From positions 806,001-870,000 of the forward strand of contig JAYXKI010000001.1 in the NCBI GenBank assembly GCA_037892935.1: a stretch of DNA of 64,000 bases. Direction: 5' to 3'. Below, piece by piece: positions 46,394-58,934 of this stretch. The DNA is from Phlebopus portentosus (taxonomy: Eukaryota > Basidiomycota > Agaricomycetes > Boletales > Boletinellaceae). Under the pieces are notes generated by a model. It was not told the DNA's origin and made no database searches. It was given only the letters and a program-made list of their open reading frames with translations. Positions within the stretch are counted from its first letter, which is position 1, and each line of letters opens with the position of its first letter. The translations under genes and the position numbers were made by a program.

Positions 46394-48873
46394 TCATCGG
46401 ACCGTTTCCTTCGACGCTTCGTGAAAGCGTACCCATAGACCACCCTGAAATAAAAGTATGTTCGATATTTAGAGTAAAAGAAGAGCTGTGAAGTCGGTTC
46501 GCTCACTTTCGCATACATCGTCAAGTGTGTCTTAGGCCAGATCTTCTCCTTAGCCTTCCTCTCACCAGGCGATGCATTGCGCGCCCACTCAGCCGGCGGA
46601 ATACTCTCGGGCGGCTGCGCTTCAGGTGCAAGTTCCACGCGATCGAAGTTCTGGCAGAGCTTCACGAGCATGAAACTCACTTCGTTGTATGCGAATTGTT
46701 GACCCAGACAGATACGCGGGCCAGCGTTGAAGGGCAGGAAGATGAAAGGGTTTGGGATAAGGTATTTGTGTAGACGGTGGTCAAGGAACCGGTCCGGATC
46801 AAATTCGTTTGCTAAGCAGGTAGGTGAGTCAGACTACATAGTGTCTTTGATGATTATGTTACAAGACATGGGCTTACCGTCCGGTCCCCACAGGTCGGTG
46901 CGACGATGCATAAGGAAGACCGAGTAGACAACGTTTGTTCTTGGAGGTACGTAGAACGGCTTCGCACCAGGCGTCTTGTTGACCAAAGTTGTAGCATTAA
47001 TTGACGAGCGTTGATCGAAGGGCCTGGGATCCAAAAGAGTCAGTCTTCCTTTTGTCTGGTACCAGCTACACACATTCGAGACTTACACTGGCGGATAAAG
47101 TCTGAGCGTTTCTAAACAGAGAACTTTAGCAGCTTTCAGATCGTACACATACCGAACTCACTTACCATTGATGACGGCTTTGAGGTACTTTAACTGCTTC
47201 AGGTCATCACTCGTGGGGTTCCTCTCGCTCCCGACAACGCTTAAAACCTCCTCACGGAGGCGTTTCATGACATGCGGGTACATTGCTAGACAGTATGTCG
47301 CAAAGGTCAACGTTGCTGCGGTCTTTGGAAACTAGATCAGAATATTCGCCGTTTTTGAGACAAGAGATGTTTGTACCGTATCTCTGCCAGCAATCAGTAT
47401 GTTGAGGATTTCGTCCCTTAAGACTTTGATATCTTATTATCCCGACGTTATCAGCAAAATGTGCACGTTCCAAGCTATTAGTAACTTACCCTTTGTATGT
47501 GTGATTAAGTGGCTCAAGAGCGTCACACCTTCCTCAATCTCCTTCCCTTCGGGAATCTTGTACTCCGCCACTGCATCCTTCAAAATGGGATCGATGAACG
47601 CATCGATGATTTTTACATCCTCCTCGGTCATATCCTTGCGCATCTCGAAAAGAGGCCACACATATCCGACACGAATCCGCATCGAGATAGTCAACTGGGC
47701 GTTTGCAAACGCCCGAGAAAAAAGCGAAGCAAGATCGGATATTTTATTCTCTGTGTAGCCTGATGAAGCGAGGTTGGGCGAACAGGGTAATCCTGCGCGA
47801 AGTGTGTGTACACAGCGACCGAACAGGAACTCCGTAGCACTATCAAGGGTGAACCGGGCGACCAGGTCCTGGATATCGACCGCGTGGCCCTCCCTCATGC
47901 GAGCCTTTAACAGCTCCAAGGCTTCGTCCGCATGATGACCAAATATCTCAAAATGTGAGATTCTGTCCTTGGAGAAGAAAGGACGCGTCATCGTGCGGTG
48001 GAATCTGTTCAGTAGATCGGGTAAGCAAAGACAAAATAAAATGACCCATGGACAGCAACGTACTTCCACATATCCCCGTCAGAGTTGAAGACACCGTCTC
48101 CTAAGACACTTCGCATGCCGAACTTGAAGGTATCGCCTGTTGAAGTTCGATACAACTTGGTCAGCGCCAGAGTGATAACAAAGAAAAAACTGTTCGACCA
48201 GGCAAAGGGAAAACTATCCAGTTCTGGGAATGGGCATATACCTTTCTCAAAGTTGTCAAATTGGGTGGCTAGCAGAGTCTAGGAAAGTGTAAGATCGCGA
48301 AAGAATGACATCGCTCATTGAAGACTTGCCTTGATGTGTTCAGGCTCCATCGTGAATATCTATCTCAAATTAGTTAACATATACACGTCTGGGGGGTATC
48401 TGGCACACCTCATCCTCCCAGAACACCCTCCAGTTGAAGGTCCATCCCAACTTTTTACTGTAGAAATCCGTTTCGTCGGCTAATTCATTTTATATACGAC
48501 GTAAGGCTCGCCGATGCGCAACATAGAGAATGGCCAAGCACATACCAAGATGACCACTCTTTTCCGTTTCAAAAACGAGCCCCAGTGTATCAGCGTTTCC
48601 TGGCCAGGATCCCTTGATTGTCGGTATTCGAATCGCTCCACGGGCTTTGGCATCCCTTGTTCTCTGAAACTCGATCCATATAACTTTGGCGTGTGCAAAC
48701 AGTAAGAGAAGAGCAGGAGATATGGCAACTTTCAAGTGTACTGGTAATTCAAGACCGTAACCCAAGTGTTTAGAAGCGGCATAATAGAGAGCTCCAATAC
48801 AGAGCAGTTGCAGGACCACTCTGGGAATACGAGAAAGGAGAAACTTGGCACCAGGAGACAGCTTGAACATCAT
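46394..48873 (-). CDS. Cytochrome P450 (CYP63-like), copy 2
   Basis: This is a close paralog of the P450 at 42.3-44.8 kb with the same orientation and the same order of exons. It starts [20 protein letters not shown], with one membrane anchor and then [20 protein letters not shown] and [20 protein letters not shown]. It shares long identical stretches with copy 1, such as [35 protein letters not shown] and RSSINATT. The haem-binding loop with [10 protein letters not shown] lies near 46700-46720. The C-terminus is [16 protein letters not shown] and differs from copy 1 after the common WVR-HEA. I see no frame break in this copy, which makes it the better guide to the true N-terminus of copy 1. 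The pair indicates tandem duplication; substrates are unknown and may have diverged. Confidence 0.9.
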
Positions 48874-49384
48874 CCTAGTCCTAGTGAAAGAAGGTGAATG
48901 ATCAATGTTTGCGGAATACCACTGAATATTATATATAGCCAATTGCATGCACGGCCTTACGCGTGCCTGGCACGCGGTGGGTCAAAGTCAAAATCAATGG
49001 AAGCCACTGAACTTGTCATCGAGATCATAGTGGGCAACGATGACGTAAGACATCTCACAGGGGCCAATAACATGTTTCGTTGGCCGCGATTTTAGTTTTC
49101 GTAATGTAGCGCCCCTGACTTGTCATCTAGATGATAAAGTCACGCGCACAACTGTTCTCTTCATGGGTCAACGGAAACTCAAGAAACGGACTTTTCTCCG
49201 CTTCAATTTCAATTTCGCATACCTCGTTCTCAGCGAGATGAAGTATTGTGTCAGAGGTACTTTATGTTATTCCTCCTCGCCGATACACTTACACGTTAGC
49301 ATTGTTTTGAATTCGGAAATGATTGGACCAAGTCACGAGCCTATCACGACGATAGGAGAGAGATTTTTCTGAAAGCTTGTGGGA
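48874..49384. other. Upstream region of P450-2
   Basis: About 500 bases. TATA-like sequence (TATATATA) occurs at about 48930-48937, some 60 bases upstream of the P450-2 ATG. No coding feature is supported. Confidence 0.45.
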
Positions 49385-50098
49385 CTAATAGACAAGTCGG
49401 CACGGCTCAGGAAGACACATCATCTCCGCATCAACTTCCGACTTTGTATCAGAAACCGAGTCGGACAACGTATCGCATACAATGATACACTCACTAAGAT
49501 GTTCTTGACCAAGGTCCAAAGACAAATTATAAAATTGTAGGACGCTTGGCTTGTTACCCTCGATTTGCGTCACTAGCTCAATGTTAATGGCTCTACATGA
49601 TCTCAATCGCCCTTACTTGCGAGGAATGGAGCAAGGCCTTCATACCCATAATTTTGTTGTATACATACTTATCGGTAATCCTCGACGGTCCTTTGCATAT
49701 GCGTTGAATGCAAATACTTGTTTTATTGTTCTGTGATGCTTTGATCAAGCTCACCTTGAAGCATTTTAGCTTGACATAACGGTAAACAGTTGTTAGCACA
49801 CCTGGCAAAAACTCATTTCCGAGCCATGAGAATGTTGTCCAGAATGGAAAATGACCCAATCGGATGAGAGTGTTCCCGTTCCGATCAAACTTTCTAAGGG
49901 TTCGGAATGATTTCTTGCATGCCAGGGCACGCCGTACATACGGGTCTTGCTAGTTGGGTTCAGCCTGTACAGGTCGGACCTAGGTACCTTGACACTCATG
50001 TCCATTCTGAAGGAGCTTCGTCTGCACTCATCTCGTGCTGCTGACTCCTGCACTGCGCGGTTCCAATAATTCCAGGGAGATACATAAATTGCATACAT
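49385..50098 (-). CDS. Unknown protein, tentative spliced gene
   Basis: I do not recognise this. A minus-strand frame from ATG 50098 reads MYAIYVSPWNYWNRAVQESA and runs open for about 100 codons to a CAG|GTGTGC donor near 49796. Further exons appear around 49680-49610 (PSRITDKYVYNKIMGMKALL) and, after an intron with a TAG acceptor, 49563-49385. The last exon encodes VTQIEGNKPSVLQFYNLSLD and a Ser/Asp/Glu-rich end. The middle junction is not settled. There is no signal peptide, and the last exon ends at TAG 49385-49387. It lies in the gap between P450-2 and the UBP2-type gene, on the same strand as both. It might be a real lineage-specific gene or a relic; the model needs transcript evidence. 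Confidence 0.28.
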
Positions 50099-50299
50099 CG
50101 TGCGGAGAGCATGCTATGACAGCATTGACCACCTATTGCGGGGAAAAGAGTCCTGATTGAAAGATATGATTGTGTGTATAATAACAACTCCGAATAATAA
50201 TGAAGTAAGATCGCCGAAGAGGAATAACGTGGAATGCATGAAGTCAATATATGAGCGAACATAAAGAATTCCGATGTTAAATATCCAGATTTACCACAT

Positions 50300-53200
50300 C
50301 TATTCTATATCCATGGCATTTGAACGATTTACAGTCTGGATCACCTGTGATCCCTTCCGTGCGAAGACAAGCTAAAAATATAAGTCAGCAAATGATCATG
50401 AGACATCGGACAACACAATCATACCAAATAAGGATTTGCAGTACTTCCTGTAGTATCCGCAAGGACCTCCGACTTGTCCACAACGCTCACGTCCGAATCA
50501 TTATACTTGAACCATTCGTCTGGGCGATCGGGTAGCCACCGCTGGTATATGAAATAATGTCCGAAGGTTGGAGACGAGCCGCGATGAACGAATACGCTCG
50601 TTAGCTCATATTCTGCACGATTTTCGCCGGTCCATAAGTCCTCTAATTGGGCCTTTAACTCTCCAAGCCTCGCTCTAAGAGCAGTGATCTCATTCGTGAC
50701 ACGCTCCTTCTCGGACTGTAGGATCATTTTTAACTCATCCGTTGCCTCCGGAAGCTCAAGCGCCGTTTGTTTTGAGAGGAAGTCGCACGAGTCACCGAGA
50801 TTTTGCTCAAAAGGGGCATACTGGATAAGATGTTAACAGATCCGCTCTGCAGGTAAATGATCTGCTCTCTTACCTTTCCCCGTGTCAAGTGATGAATACG
50901 CTCGCGACACGAGTTCAACTCGGCTTGTATTTGCTTAGTCTTGGCTTTCTTTTCCGCTGGAGCATCGTCAAGGAATCTGTCCATGCAGATAGTCTCGCCA
51001 AACTTGACATATGCGTGCGATTTGTATGGCTGGAGTGCATCACGATTGAATTGTACGCGCTACACAGATTTTTGTTGTCAAATAAGCAATGACATTTCTC
51101 TCTAAGGGCGATAGCGCTACTAACCTGTAGCTGTATCTGTAAGATAGGTGGCAATTCGACGAGACTGACGTTCATCTTCGCCCTTGACCCTTCAAAGTCG
51201 ACATCGTCCTCCATAGCGAAATAGCCACTTAGTCCATCGTAAAGGTCAAAGCTCTCTTCCGAAACGTTAACTGGAAGGTGAGAGAAATAGTCTTCTCGCT
51301 CATGGATTGACGATTTTGATCTTTTCGGATCTGGAGGAACGGAAAGTCTCTGGCGAATCTTCCCGTAGAACAAGCTTCAATTAGAGCTTTAGTTTCGAGT
51401 CACGTTAACAAACACAACATTTGGGCGGTGCATACCGTTTTACAATGCTTCTTTTGCTGTTGTCATCGGGTCCGATGAGTTCGCCGAATCGCAGGAGCGC
51501 AGTTTCAATTTGGAACATGCAATTGTCCATACACTCTGCGACGTCATGTTGCTTGCCGAACATCATGCCAGTTCCAGAATATTGAGCTGTCGCCTTCGGG
51601 CGCGGTGGAAGAGGAGGGGCCTGTGACGCAGGCTGCACGACCTGCGAATCCGTCTGTGTCTCCATGCGAATGTCACCGTCTGGATCCGCAGTTGCAGTAA
51701 CAGGTGTATTCGACCCCGAAGCCTTCGCAGAGGGGCCAGACTCATTCATCTCCCTATCTTGGTCACCGATCGAAACGCCTTCTGCAGACTTCTTTCGGCT
51801 GAAACTCCTTGGACGCTTACCCAGGATGGAGGAAGCCGGCGAAGGTGACTTTGGCTGAGGCGATGCACTATCTCGGATCGGTGCTGGCTCATCCACGAGC
51901 GTTGCATCTGTGCTGTGAGATGAGTCAGTTCCTACTCGGTCAGGATCATCCTCTTCTTCGTCCTTGGATGTGACAAGAGCTAGCTTTGCAAGTTCTAGGG
52001 TCGGAGTAACCGCAGGCGATTCGCAGTTCTCGAGCTGTAAAAACAGATTCGCAAGCTGTGACACGACTGCAAAAGATCTTAATGAGCTGCATCTAGAACA
52101 TATGGAAGTTATTTACATTTTCGCGAACGGACCACCTCGAACCTAGAGACCATACGACCACCTACTCGATGATGCTTCAAGTCATCGTCCTTCAGCTTAT
52201 CACTGTCCATGAACTTCTCTTCCACAGCAAGTGGCGAGATAGAATCTCGAAGATCCTTGATCGTGTAGAAATATTGAAGCAAGGAATTGAGATAGCAGGT
52301 ATTTCCGAGTTGATTGAGACCACGAGGCCATTCTGGTCGTGTTTGGGTGGAAACTACTCCAGCTGGAAGGAGTCTGAGCCTTAAAAGAAATTTTCTACTG
52401 CATTTGAATAAACTTACGATCGATGCCTGTCTCGAGGAATCTTTGCAATCGCTCGCTGAAAGTAAACTCAGCAATGACTCGCATAGCCTCACGCATCTTG
52501 TCGAAAGATGAAGGTTGATCCTCGACCTGCAAGAAAGTATAAACACTTTATTTGAGGACTAAGGTGAATCACTTACCCTCATGTTGTAGACCGTAATAAG
52601 CATTTCCTCATCAACACCCATGGGTACTTCGAGTGTGTCGTATGCCTTTTCTGGTGTCATCCCATGCAACTGCTCCTCCTCAAACGCCTTGATCAGGTCC
52701 GCGCTGCGTCTGTTTTCCGCAAGGATACGGAATGCCTCGTTAAGGTCCCGACGCTTTGAAGCACCGTCAGGATCTCTCCACGATCTCCGTAATGCGTCGC
52801 GCCATGCGCTTAGTAGGAAGTGGTCATCAACATCTTCGTCGTAATCCACACGCAAATCGTTGTCAGCGCCGAATCCAAGAGTACGAATAGCAGTTTGTAC
52901 ATCTGCGAAAGTAAAGCGTCCACGAGACTTCTCCGCAACGAGAAGCGTTTCAAGGGAGGATGGGCATTGTAAGACGGCACGTAATGAATCAACGATGTTA
53001 CTGAGGGCTTGAAAGTATCCGGGGGTATCCTGAGGATCGCAACGACATTGCGCAAGGTGGGCAAAGTGAAGGAGTTCTTAAAAGGTGTGATAATGAACAA
53101 CCAAGTCGCACAACAGGCTCCAGTTGATTAAATAATACCCACCGGCATCGTATGTGGAAGGTGTTATACCAAGCTTTTCCCAATCTGGACCTAAATTCAC

Positions 53201-55352
53201 TGCTTCTTGTAAAGAATCGGGCAATTGGCCTCGCTTAACTGTTAGAAGAGTATGATTAGCTCAATCAATAAACAACGCCGCCACCGTCTCACTCTGATCA
53301 GCATGGGCACCAAGGGCACTCTGGTACATCTCTCGTGCATTCTCCGTTGTTACCCAAAGCCTATGGGGAGCGTGGTCCTTAAGCACAATTGCTACTTCGA
53401 ATCAAGCACAACAGAAAGGAAGCATAAGGAATAGCAGAGAATAAGCAAATGACAGTTGTACGCACGGAAGCGACGACGGAAATCCACAAGAGTTGCACCA
53501 AGTTCAACCCACACACGAAGTAGACGTTCACGATTTAGACAGCCATGTTCAGAGGAAGGGTCTGTATCCGGCGGTTGAAGTGTCGTCGTTGCTTCCACTC
53601 CCTCTTTGGGAGATGACATGTATAGCTTAAAACCCATGGATTCGAAGAGCTTCTGTCTGGATCAGCAGAACGTTAAGTATGTAACGCACGGGCTAGACGA
53701 TGGTGGACGTACACGGTGGGGTTCCATCCTACCTTTGAAGAGAACGTCTTCCCGGTAACAGAGAGCATCTTGTTGTTACCCCTCCATAATTTGTTCTCAA
53801 TAACCCTGAATGAAGTTATTAGTTACCCTATTAAAAAAGAACGTCTGACCATCTCCTACATCATTACCGTTTCCATAGCTGTATGTACAGAATATTGGCC
53901 CGACTTCCCTACAGGAGGATTGTTCTGCTTTTCGGTGATGAAAGCATCAAGCGTCTTGATAGGAATGACACCAGGTATCACGTCCGAAACGACGACATAA
54001 AATGAACATTGGCAGCATACATAGAGGTCGAGCAAATTATGAGTTTCCAGTTCTTCCCTTGCATCGATGACTTTCTGGGTTATTTGTTCGCTTTGTTCAT
54101 CACCTTCCACTGCTTGCTCAACGATCATGGGGTCGAGGTCATCCGATCCAATTGTCATGCGCCTATGTGACCGCTTGGAACGTTCGAGCCTCTCCCAGGA
54201 GCGGGGTGTGTACTTCGGCGTCATATATGCTGCGTCGACAGCCTTTTCGTACCGATGGAAGTGGTGGGTTTTGTTCTGCTGCCGACCGATCGGCGTTTCC
54301 TCCAAGCAATTCGTAGTTGTTTTTCTTCGATTCTGATCCGGTAACGGGGCATGCGGGTTATTCGAAAACGAAGGCGCCAGTGGAGGTAATATGCTAGATG
54401 ACCTCCAAACTAACAATACCCATCCATTATGTCGTCTGCAGTAATACGCGTGGGGATGAGGGACCGCCTCTCGCAGTTCTTCAGCAGATGGAGTAGGTGA
54501 AATGCTAGTACTCGACGATCGACTATGGGAACCACTTCCCGACCCACCTACGGTCGCTTTGGGGGAACTCGGAGCCGCCGAGCCAACCCCGCAACCGCTT
54601 CCACTGCCTCTAGCAGGTGCAGAGCCAGTAAGCGTCTCTGGTGGCGTGACAGTAACCGTAACAAGCGAATGGTCCGGATGATGCAAATTGTCCACCAGAC
54701 GAGGCGGAAGCATTCCAGGACCAGGACGCCCACTTGCGCCAGGAACTTGTAAATCCCACCAACGGCGTTCCATCGTCAAATCACGTCCATCGATCGGCGG
54801 TTCTGCAGCAAACGCATCCTCAATCAACCGTACGTCTCCTTCCGCGCCCCACGTATGAGCAGGTGAGAGGCGCGTGTTATATTCGTTGCCCCACCCACTC
54901 GATCGGCCAGTCACATCATTGAACGTCGTTGGCCATACATTCGAACCTGCATTAGGGTCAAACTGAGACGACTGCACCAGGTCGGGCACAGGCTCCGAGG
55001 GGTAGAGGTTTATAGGATCGATCGTGGGTTCTTGATATGTACCACCAAACGAGGTCTGCGGAGGTAGGTATTTCGTATGCGAAGATCCCATGGCGCTATT
55101 TTGTCGTTTGGGCAGAGCAGGCAACGCTCTCGGCGGGCTCTGTGCGTTTATGTTGCCTTGCACATTACGGACTTCCTGGGAGGTAAAGCTAGCCTGCCTG
55201 TTGTAAACAGAACTAGAGGTTCCGTAGAAGGACGTAGGGTCGACTGCGGTAGACACGGCCGAAGCAGTGTTGCTCATCTGCGATTGTACAAAAGAGCTTC
55301 TAGCCTTGCGGGGCTCCAGAGTGAAATCGTCCTCTTCTACTGAATGAACCAT
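50300..55352 (-). CDS. UBP2: Large ubiquitin-specific protease, UBP2/USP25-28 type
   Basis: This deubiquitinase, in yeast, trims K63-linked chains and works with Rsp5. The multi-exon frame starts at ATG 55352 (MVHSVEEDDFTLEPRKARSS), the first in-frame ATG. About 330 disordered residues follow, then DPMIVEQAVEGDEQSEQITQ and GVIPIKTLDAFITEKQNNPP. The catalytic domain opens with the Cys box RGLNQLGNTCYLNSLLQYFY near 52330-52270. It is interrupted by a long insert rich in Ser/Pro/Asp (51950-51600), as in yeast Ubp2, and by coiled coils (RVTNEITALRARLGELKAQL). It closes with the His box SSPTFGHYFIYQRWLPDRPD near 50580 and WFKYNDSDVSVVDKSEVL. The last exon ends QVIQTVNRSNAMDIE, stop at 50300. The frame is also open upstream of 55352 to about 55469, so an unseen first exon remains possible. 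I noticed no frame break but did not rebuild every exon. Confidence 0.87.
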
Positions 55353-55779
55353 CTTGGCAGAATTATCGAGGCAGGTCTTGATATTCGGCCCGTCGTGTGC
55401 TGTGACTGGAAAGTAAAGTGAGCAATCCCAGACCTTTGTCTGAATTACATGCACTACTAACGGGGACACTGTTGCGGAGGGCGAGCAAGGCTCAGAGCAG
55501 CAGCGAGAGACGAGTCAAAGGGAAGGACAAAGTGAGTAGGAGAGTCTCTTGTGCTGATGAGCCGCTAGCAAACTTGGAGCGTGGACAATCCTTGACCGCC
55601 GCGTGGCTTCCAAATTAGGAAGGTGCCTCTTGATATCGCTCTTATTTATGTTCGTGGAGAACTGTATTTTATCGATTTATTGAATGTAATGTAAGAAATA
55701 CATCGACAAATCCATTGCATATTTGCCTATTTTGTCTACTAGCTGGAAGTTCGAAAGCTCCAAGTGATGAGACATGAGC

Positions 55780-57160
55780 CTAGAATTTGTAAACCTGTGG
55801 AAATTAGGCTGAGGTCACACAGAACATATTCGGTCGAATGTATTGTTCTTACCTGTTCCCCTGTGTACCCAAGTTCCTTCAGAATTCCACTAAGCTCCCC
55901 TTGCTTCATTCCATCTTTATTTCCTGCAAGAGAAGCGACTTGTCCAGGAGGTCCTACGGAACAAAGCTTAACTACGGAACTATCTTTACAAGAAAGAAGT
56001 TGCACTCACCACAGACGAAGATCTTCACTTTATTTCCTTCTCAGGACCAGGTACGTGTTTCTTAACGCCTTCTTTACTGATGTAACCGGTTTCACCTGGG
56101 GCACAATGTGTTACTGCCATCACAACTTGGCAATAAGAGGCACGCCTTACCTTTCCAATCTTTCTCGCCTTTATCGACATAGTAAACAACCTTGAATTTG
56201 TCCGGGAATTTCTTCGCCAGCTCGTCAAATTCTTCCCGAAGCAAAATGTCCTTCTCCGACACATTCGAGAACAGAAGCGTGAATTTCGTCTTATTCTCCG
56301 GTTTCGAAAGCCCATATGTCAGAAGTTGATACAGAGGTGTGCTGAGTAGTAACTTAGTATATCGGCGAAAAATCATGAAACAATGGTCTTTACATTCCAC
56401 TGCCTCCGCCAATGAGGCCAACCTCATCAAATTCGTTTACTTGTAAAAATGTCAGTTGCTGATGTATCGATAAGACAATTGCAATGCTTACTTTTGTAGT
56501 CAAATTTGGGAATTGGCCCCTTGATAGCGAGAGTTTCTCCAGGCTTCAGGTTGTGAATATACACGGAAGCGAGACCATACGGGTACTTCTTGATCAAGAA
56601 AGTAAGTTCACCAGGAGCATCTGACGGAGAGATTGGAGTGTATGGCCGGATGACGGGTTTCCCGCTCTTATCCTTAAGCGCCTCCGGATCTGGGGACCTG
56701 ACGACAACACAGGATGCTATAGGAAGGAGAGATGCTTGATTGTCCGGCAGCTCAAAAATGAATCTAGGCGAAACTTGTTCAGTGACTTCGGTAAGAATTT
56801 ACGTAGACAAAGCACGCACTTGGACGTGTTATGATTATATGGCTCGACCTTCTTGAGCTTGAACTCGACGAAGTTATTTGGGTCAAATGGGCTCCTCTCC
56901 TGCTTCGGTTTCTGGACCGCTGTTGCTTGATCATTCCTCTGGAGAAAGGTATATCCACCGATCCCTGCGAGGCCTGCGGCAGCGAGGTATAGACCCCAGT
57001 TTGACTTCGCCTTTGCCGAGGCAGACTCAGGTCCAGTCGCGTATCGGCGCGTAAAGTTCGTCTGCGTGTGTCAAGTTCAACTGACGCGTCACGTAGCTGC
57101 AAAATAAAGACATACAGTTGCTCGACGGCAAGCAGAATTTCTGAGTATTGTGAAGGACAT
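55780..57160 (-). CDS. MCR1: NADH-cytochrome b5 reductase, mitochondrial (Mcr1)
   Basis: This FAD enzyme passes electrons from NADH to cytochrome b5 and other one-electron acceptors; yeast Mcr1 sits in the outer membrane and intermembrane space. The start at ATG 57160 (MSFTILRNSACRRAT) is spliced to TNFTRRYATGPES, a presequence. A hydrophobic segment (NWGLYLAAAGLAGIGGYTFL) then gives the sorting/anchor signal. The FAD domain has FIFELPDNQASLLPIASCVV, the flavin motif RPYTPISPSDAPGELTF and YIHNLKPGETLAIKGPIPKF. The NAD domain has EVGLIGGGSGITPLYQLLTY, split by an intron, then LLFSNVSEKDILLREEFDEL and IFVCGPPGQVASLAG. It ends in LGYTGEQVYKF (last exon 55780-55794 region). All joints read in frame. 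The upstream RidA gene is divergent, with 197 bases between starts. Confidence 0.92.
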
Positions 57161-57357
57161 CTTGATGGTCGAGGAGCAAGAATGGGAAGGACTGGATTGT
57201 TTTTCAACAAAGTAGGGTCCAACTTAGTCCTGTGGTAAGCAGTCCGAGTCGGCGACGCGCGCGAAATCGACTACTTCGGCTGTGCGTCGGCTGTGCTACT
57301 ATATATGGAAACTCAGCCGGTTTGCTTCTACACCAGTTTGCTCAGGCTGAAATCTTT

Positions 57358-57972
57358 ATGGCTCTTCGTCTTCTGGCATCCAATTTCCACAGAGGTCATC
57401 ATATTACTTGCACACCATCAGTCTTCTCTCGAATCCTGCAAAGGCCCTCAAATCAGCTACAGAAACGAGTCATGTCTCTATCAGCAGTCTCAACATCGAG
57501 TTCGTGCGGACTTGCTCAGGATTACAAATATCTGATTATTTGGCTTTTAGATGCACCAGGTGCCGTGGGTCCTTACTCCCAAGCTATCAAGACAGGAAAC
57601 TTGGTTTTCGTTTCGGGTTGTGTTCCTCTGAGCCCATCTACGGGGAAAGTCGTTGAAGGAGGCGTCGAGGAACATGCAAAACAGGCACTTGCCAATCTTA
57701 AGGCTGTTGTTGAGGCTAGCGGAAGTTCTGTTGATAAAGTAGCAAAGACTACGGTGCGTTATATGTTCCGTCGACCTGAAATATGAATGTGTGTATATAC
57801 ATGATTGGCTTTTTATAAGGTCTTCCTCCAGAGCATGGACGACTTCGCTAAAATCAACGCGATTTATGCTGATTTCTTTGGTTCGCACAAGCCAGCTCGA
57901 TCATGTGTCGAAGTTGCGAAGCTCCCACTTGGCGTTCTGTTTGAGATCGAAGCTATCGCAGTAACAGAATAA
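57358..57972 (+). CDS. RidA/YjgF/UK114 family enamine deaminase, mitochondrial-type copy
   Basis: RidA proteins hydrolyse reactive enamine/imine intermediates made by PLP enzymes and protect branched-chain amino-acid metabolism. Three exons (57358-57499, 57551-57753, 57820-57972) give 498 bases and 165 residues. The first 45 residues ([15 protein letters not shown] onward) form a basic, Ser-rich presequence without acids, fitting the mitochondrial paralog (Mmf1-like). An internal in-frame ATG at 57472 (MSLSAVSTS) would yield a cytosolic form. The domain has [37 protein letters not shown], and the signature [20 protein letters not shown] with the substrate-binding Arg, then [20 protein letters not shown]. 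Intron phases match those of the next gene, showing a tandem duplication. Confidence 0.92.
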
Positions 57973-58257
57973 ATTAGTTTAAATTTGGGATAAAAAGTTG
58001 AGGGGGAAAATCAGAATGAGGAATGCGGCGACAAAGAGCATGAAATGAAATACATAGCAGATGCACTTTGTATAGCTTAGGATAATACGTTAGAACGATA
58101 CTCAGTTCGTTATCAAACTGCTTTCCATATGGATCTCTCGATGTTTCGCGGACCGTTCTATCCGCTCTTTCCACGTGCTTATCAGTTCGTCAAGATAAAT
58201 AGCAACTGGAAGAGCATCAGAATACTATAATCTCTTCGTTTGACTCACTCAAGCAAA

Positions 58258-58802
58258 ATGTCTCTTACGCCTGTCCTGACTGAAAGTACGTACCGAACAT
58301 CACTGCCACGTCCAGAGATAATGTTCATTCACTCTGCACCACTGATTTTGCACGTTGAAAAGACGCTCCCATCCCTAATGCGCCTTACTCCCAAGCAATC
58401 AAGGCCGGGAACTTGCTCTTCGTTTCGGGCTGCGTACCGCTCGACAAAACAACGATGACAGTCCGAGCACAAGGCATCGAGGCACAGACGTTACAAGCAT
58501 TGACGAACCTCAAAGCAATCGTCGAAGCCGCTGGCACTTCGCTCGATAAAATCGTCAAAACTACCGTTCGTGCTTCTTATTATCATATTCAATATCCACA
58601 TCTGATTGGCTCTGCATTGTGTTATCGGTATGATGCTGATGGTTTGCAGGTGTTTATCAAGAACATGGACGAATTTGCACGTATGAACGCTGTGTATGCG
58701 GAGTTTTTTGGATCACATAAACCAGCTCGTTCGTGTGTTGAGGTCGCGCGGCTTCCTTTAGATGTACTGTTTGAGATCGAGTGCATAGCTGTGCTCGAAT
58801 GA
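58258..58802 (+). CDS. RidA/YjgF/UK114 family enamine deaminase, cytosolic-type copy
   Basis: This is the second tandem copy, 285 bases after the first and on the same strand. Exons 58258-58285, 58363-58565 and 58650-58802 give 384 bases and 127 residues, the normal family length. It starts MSLTPVLTENAPIPNAPYSQ without a presequence, as in yeast Hmf1. Conserved blocks are [40 protein letters not shown] and [20 protein letters not shown], then VARLPLDVLFEIECIAVLE. Exons 2 and 3 have exactly the same lengths (203 and 153 bases) as in the upstream copy. The two proteins differ mainly in the N-terminus and around residues 35-50. Confidence 0.93.
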
Positions 58803-58934
58803 TCTTAATGGGAGACGCAGCAAAGCGGACAGCAGGGTTGTACCGTGAACCTCAAGTTTAGGCGGTCGAGTTCATCGCAATGGACAGCCGAACAATCGGA
58901 TGCAAAGAACTGTATTACAATAAAATCAGCAATG

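Noticed and set aside
55353..55469. Extension of the UBP2-type protein upstream of 55352
   Set aside because: The frame is open but has no ATG. An additional upstream exon is possible but no candidate ATG is visible before 55620.
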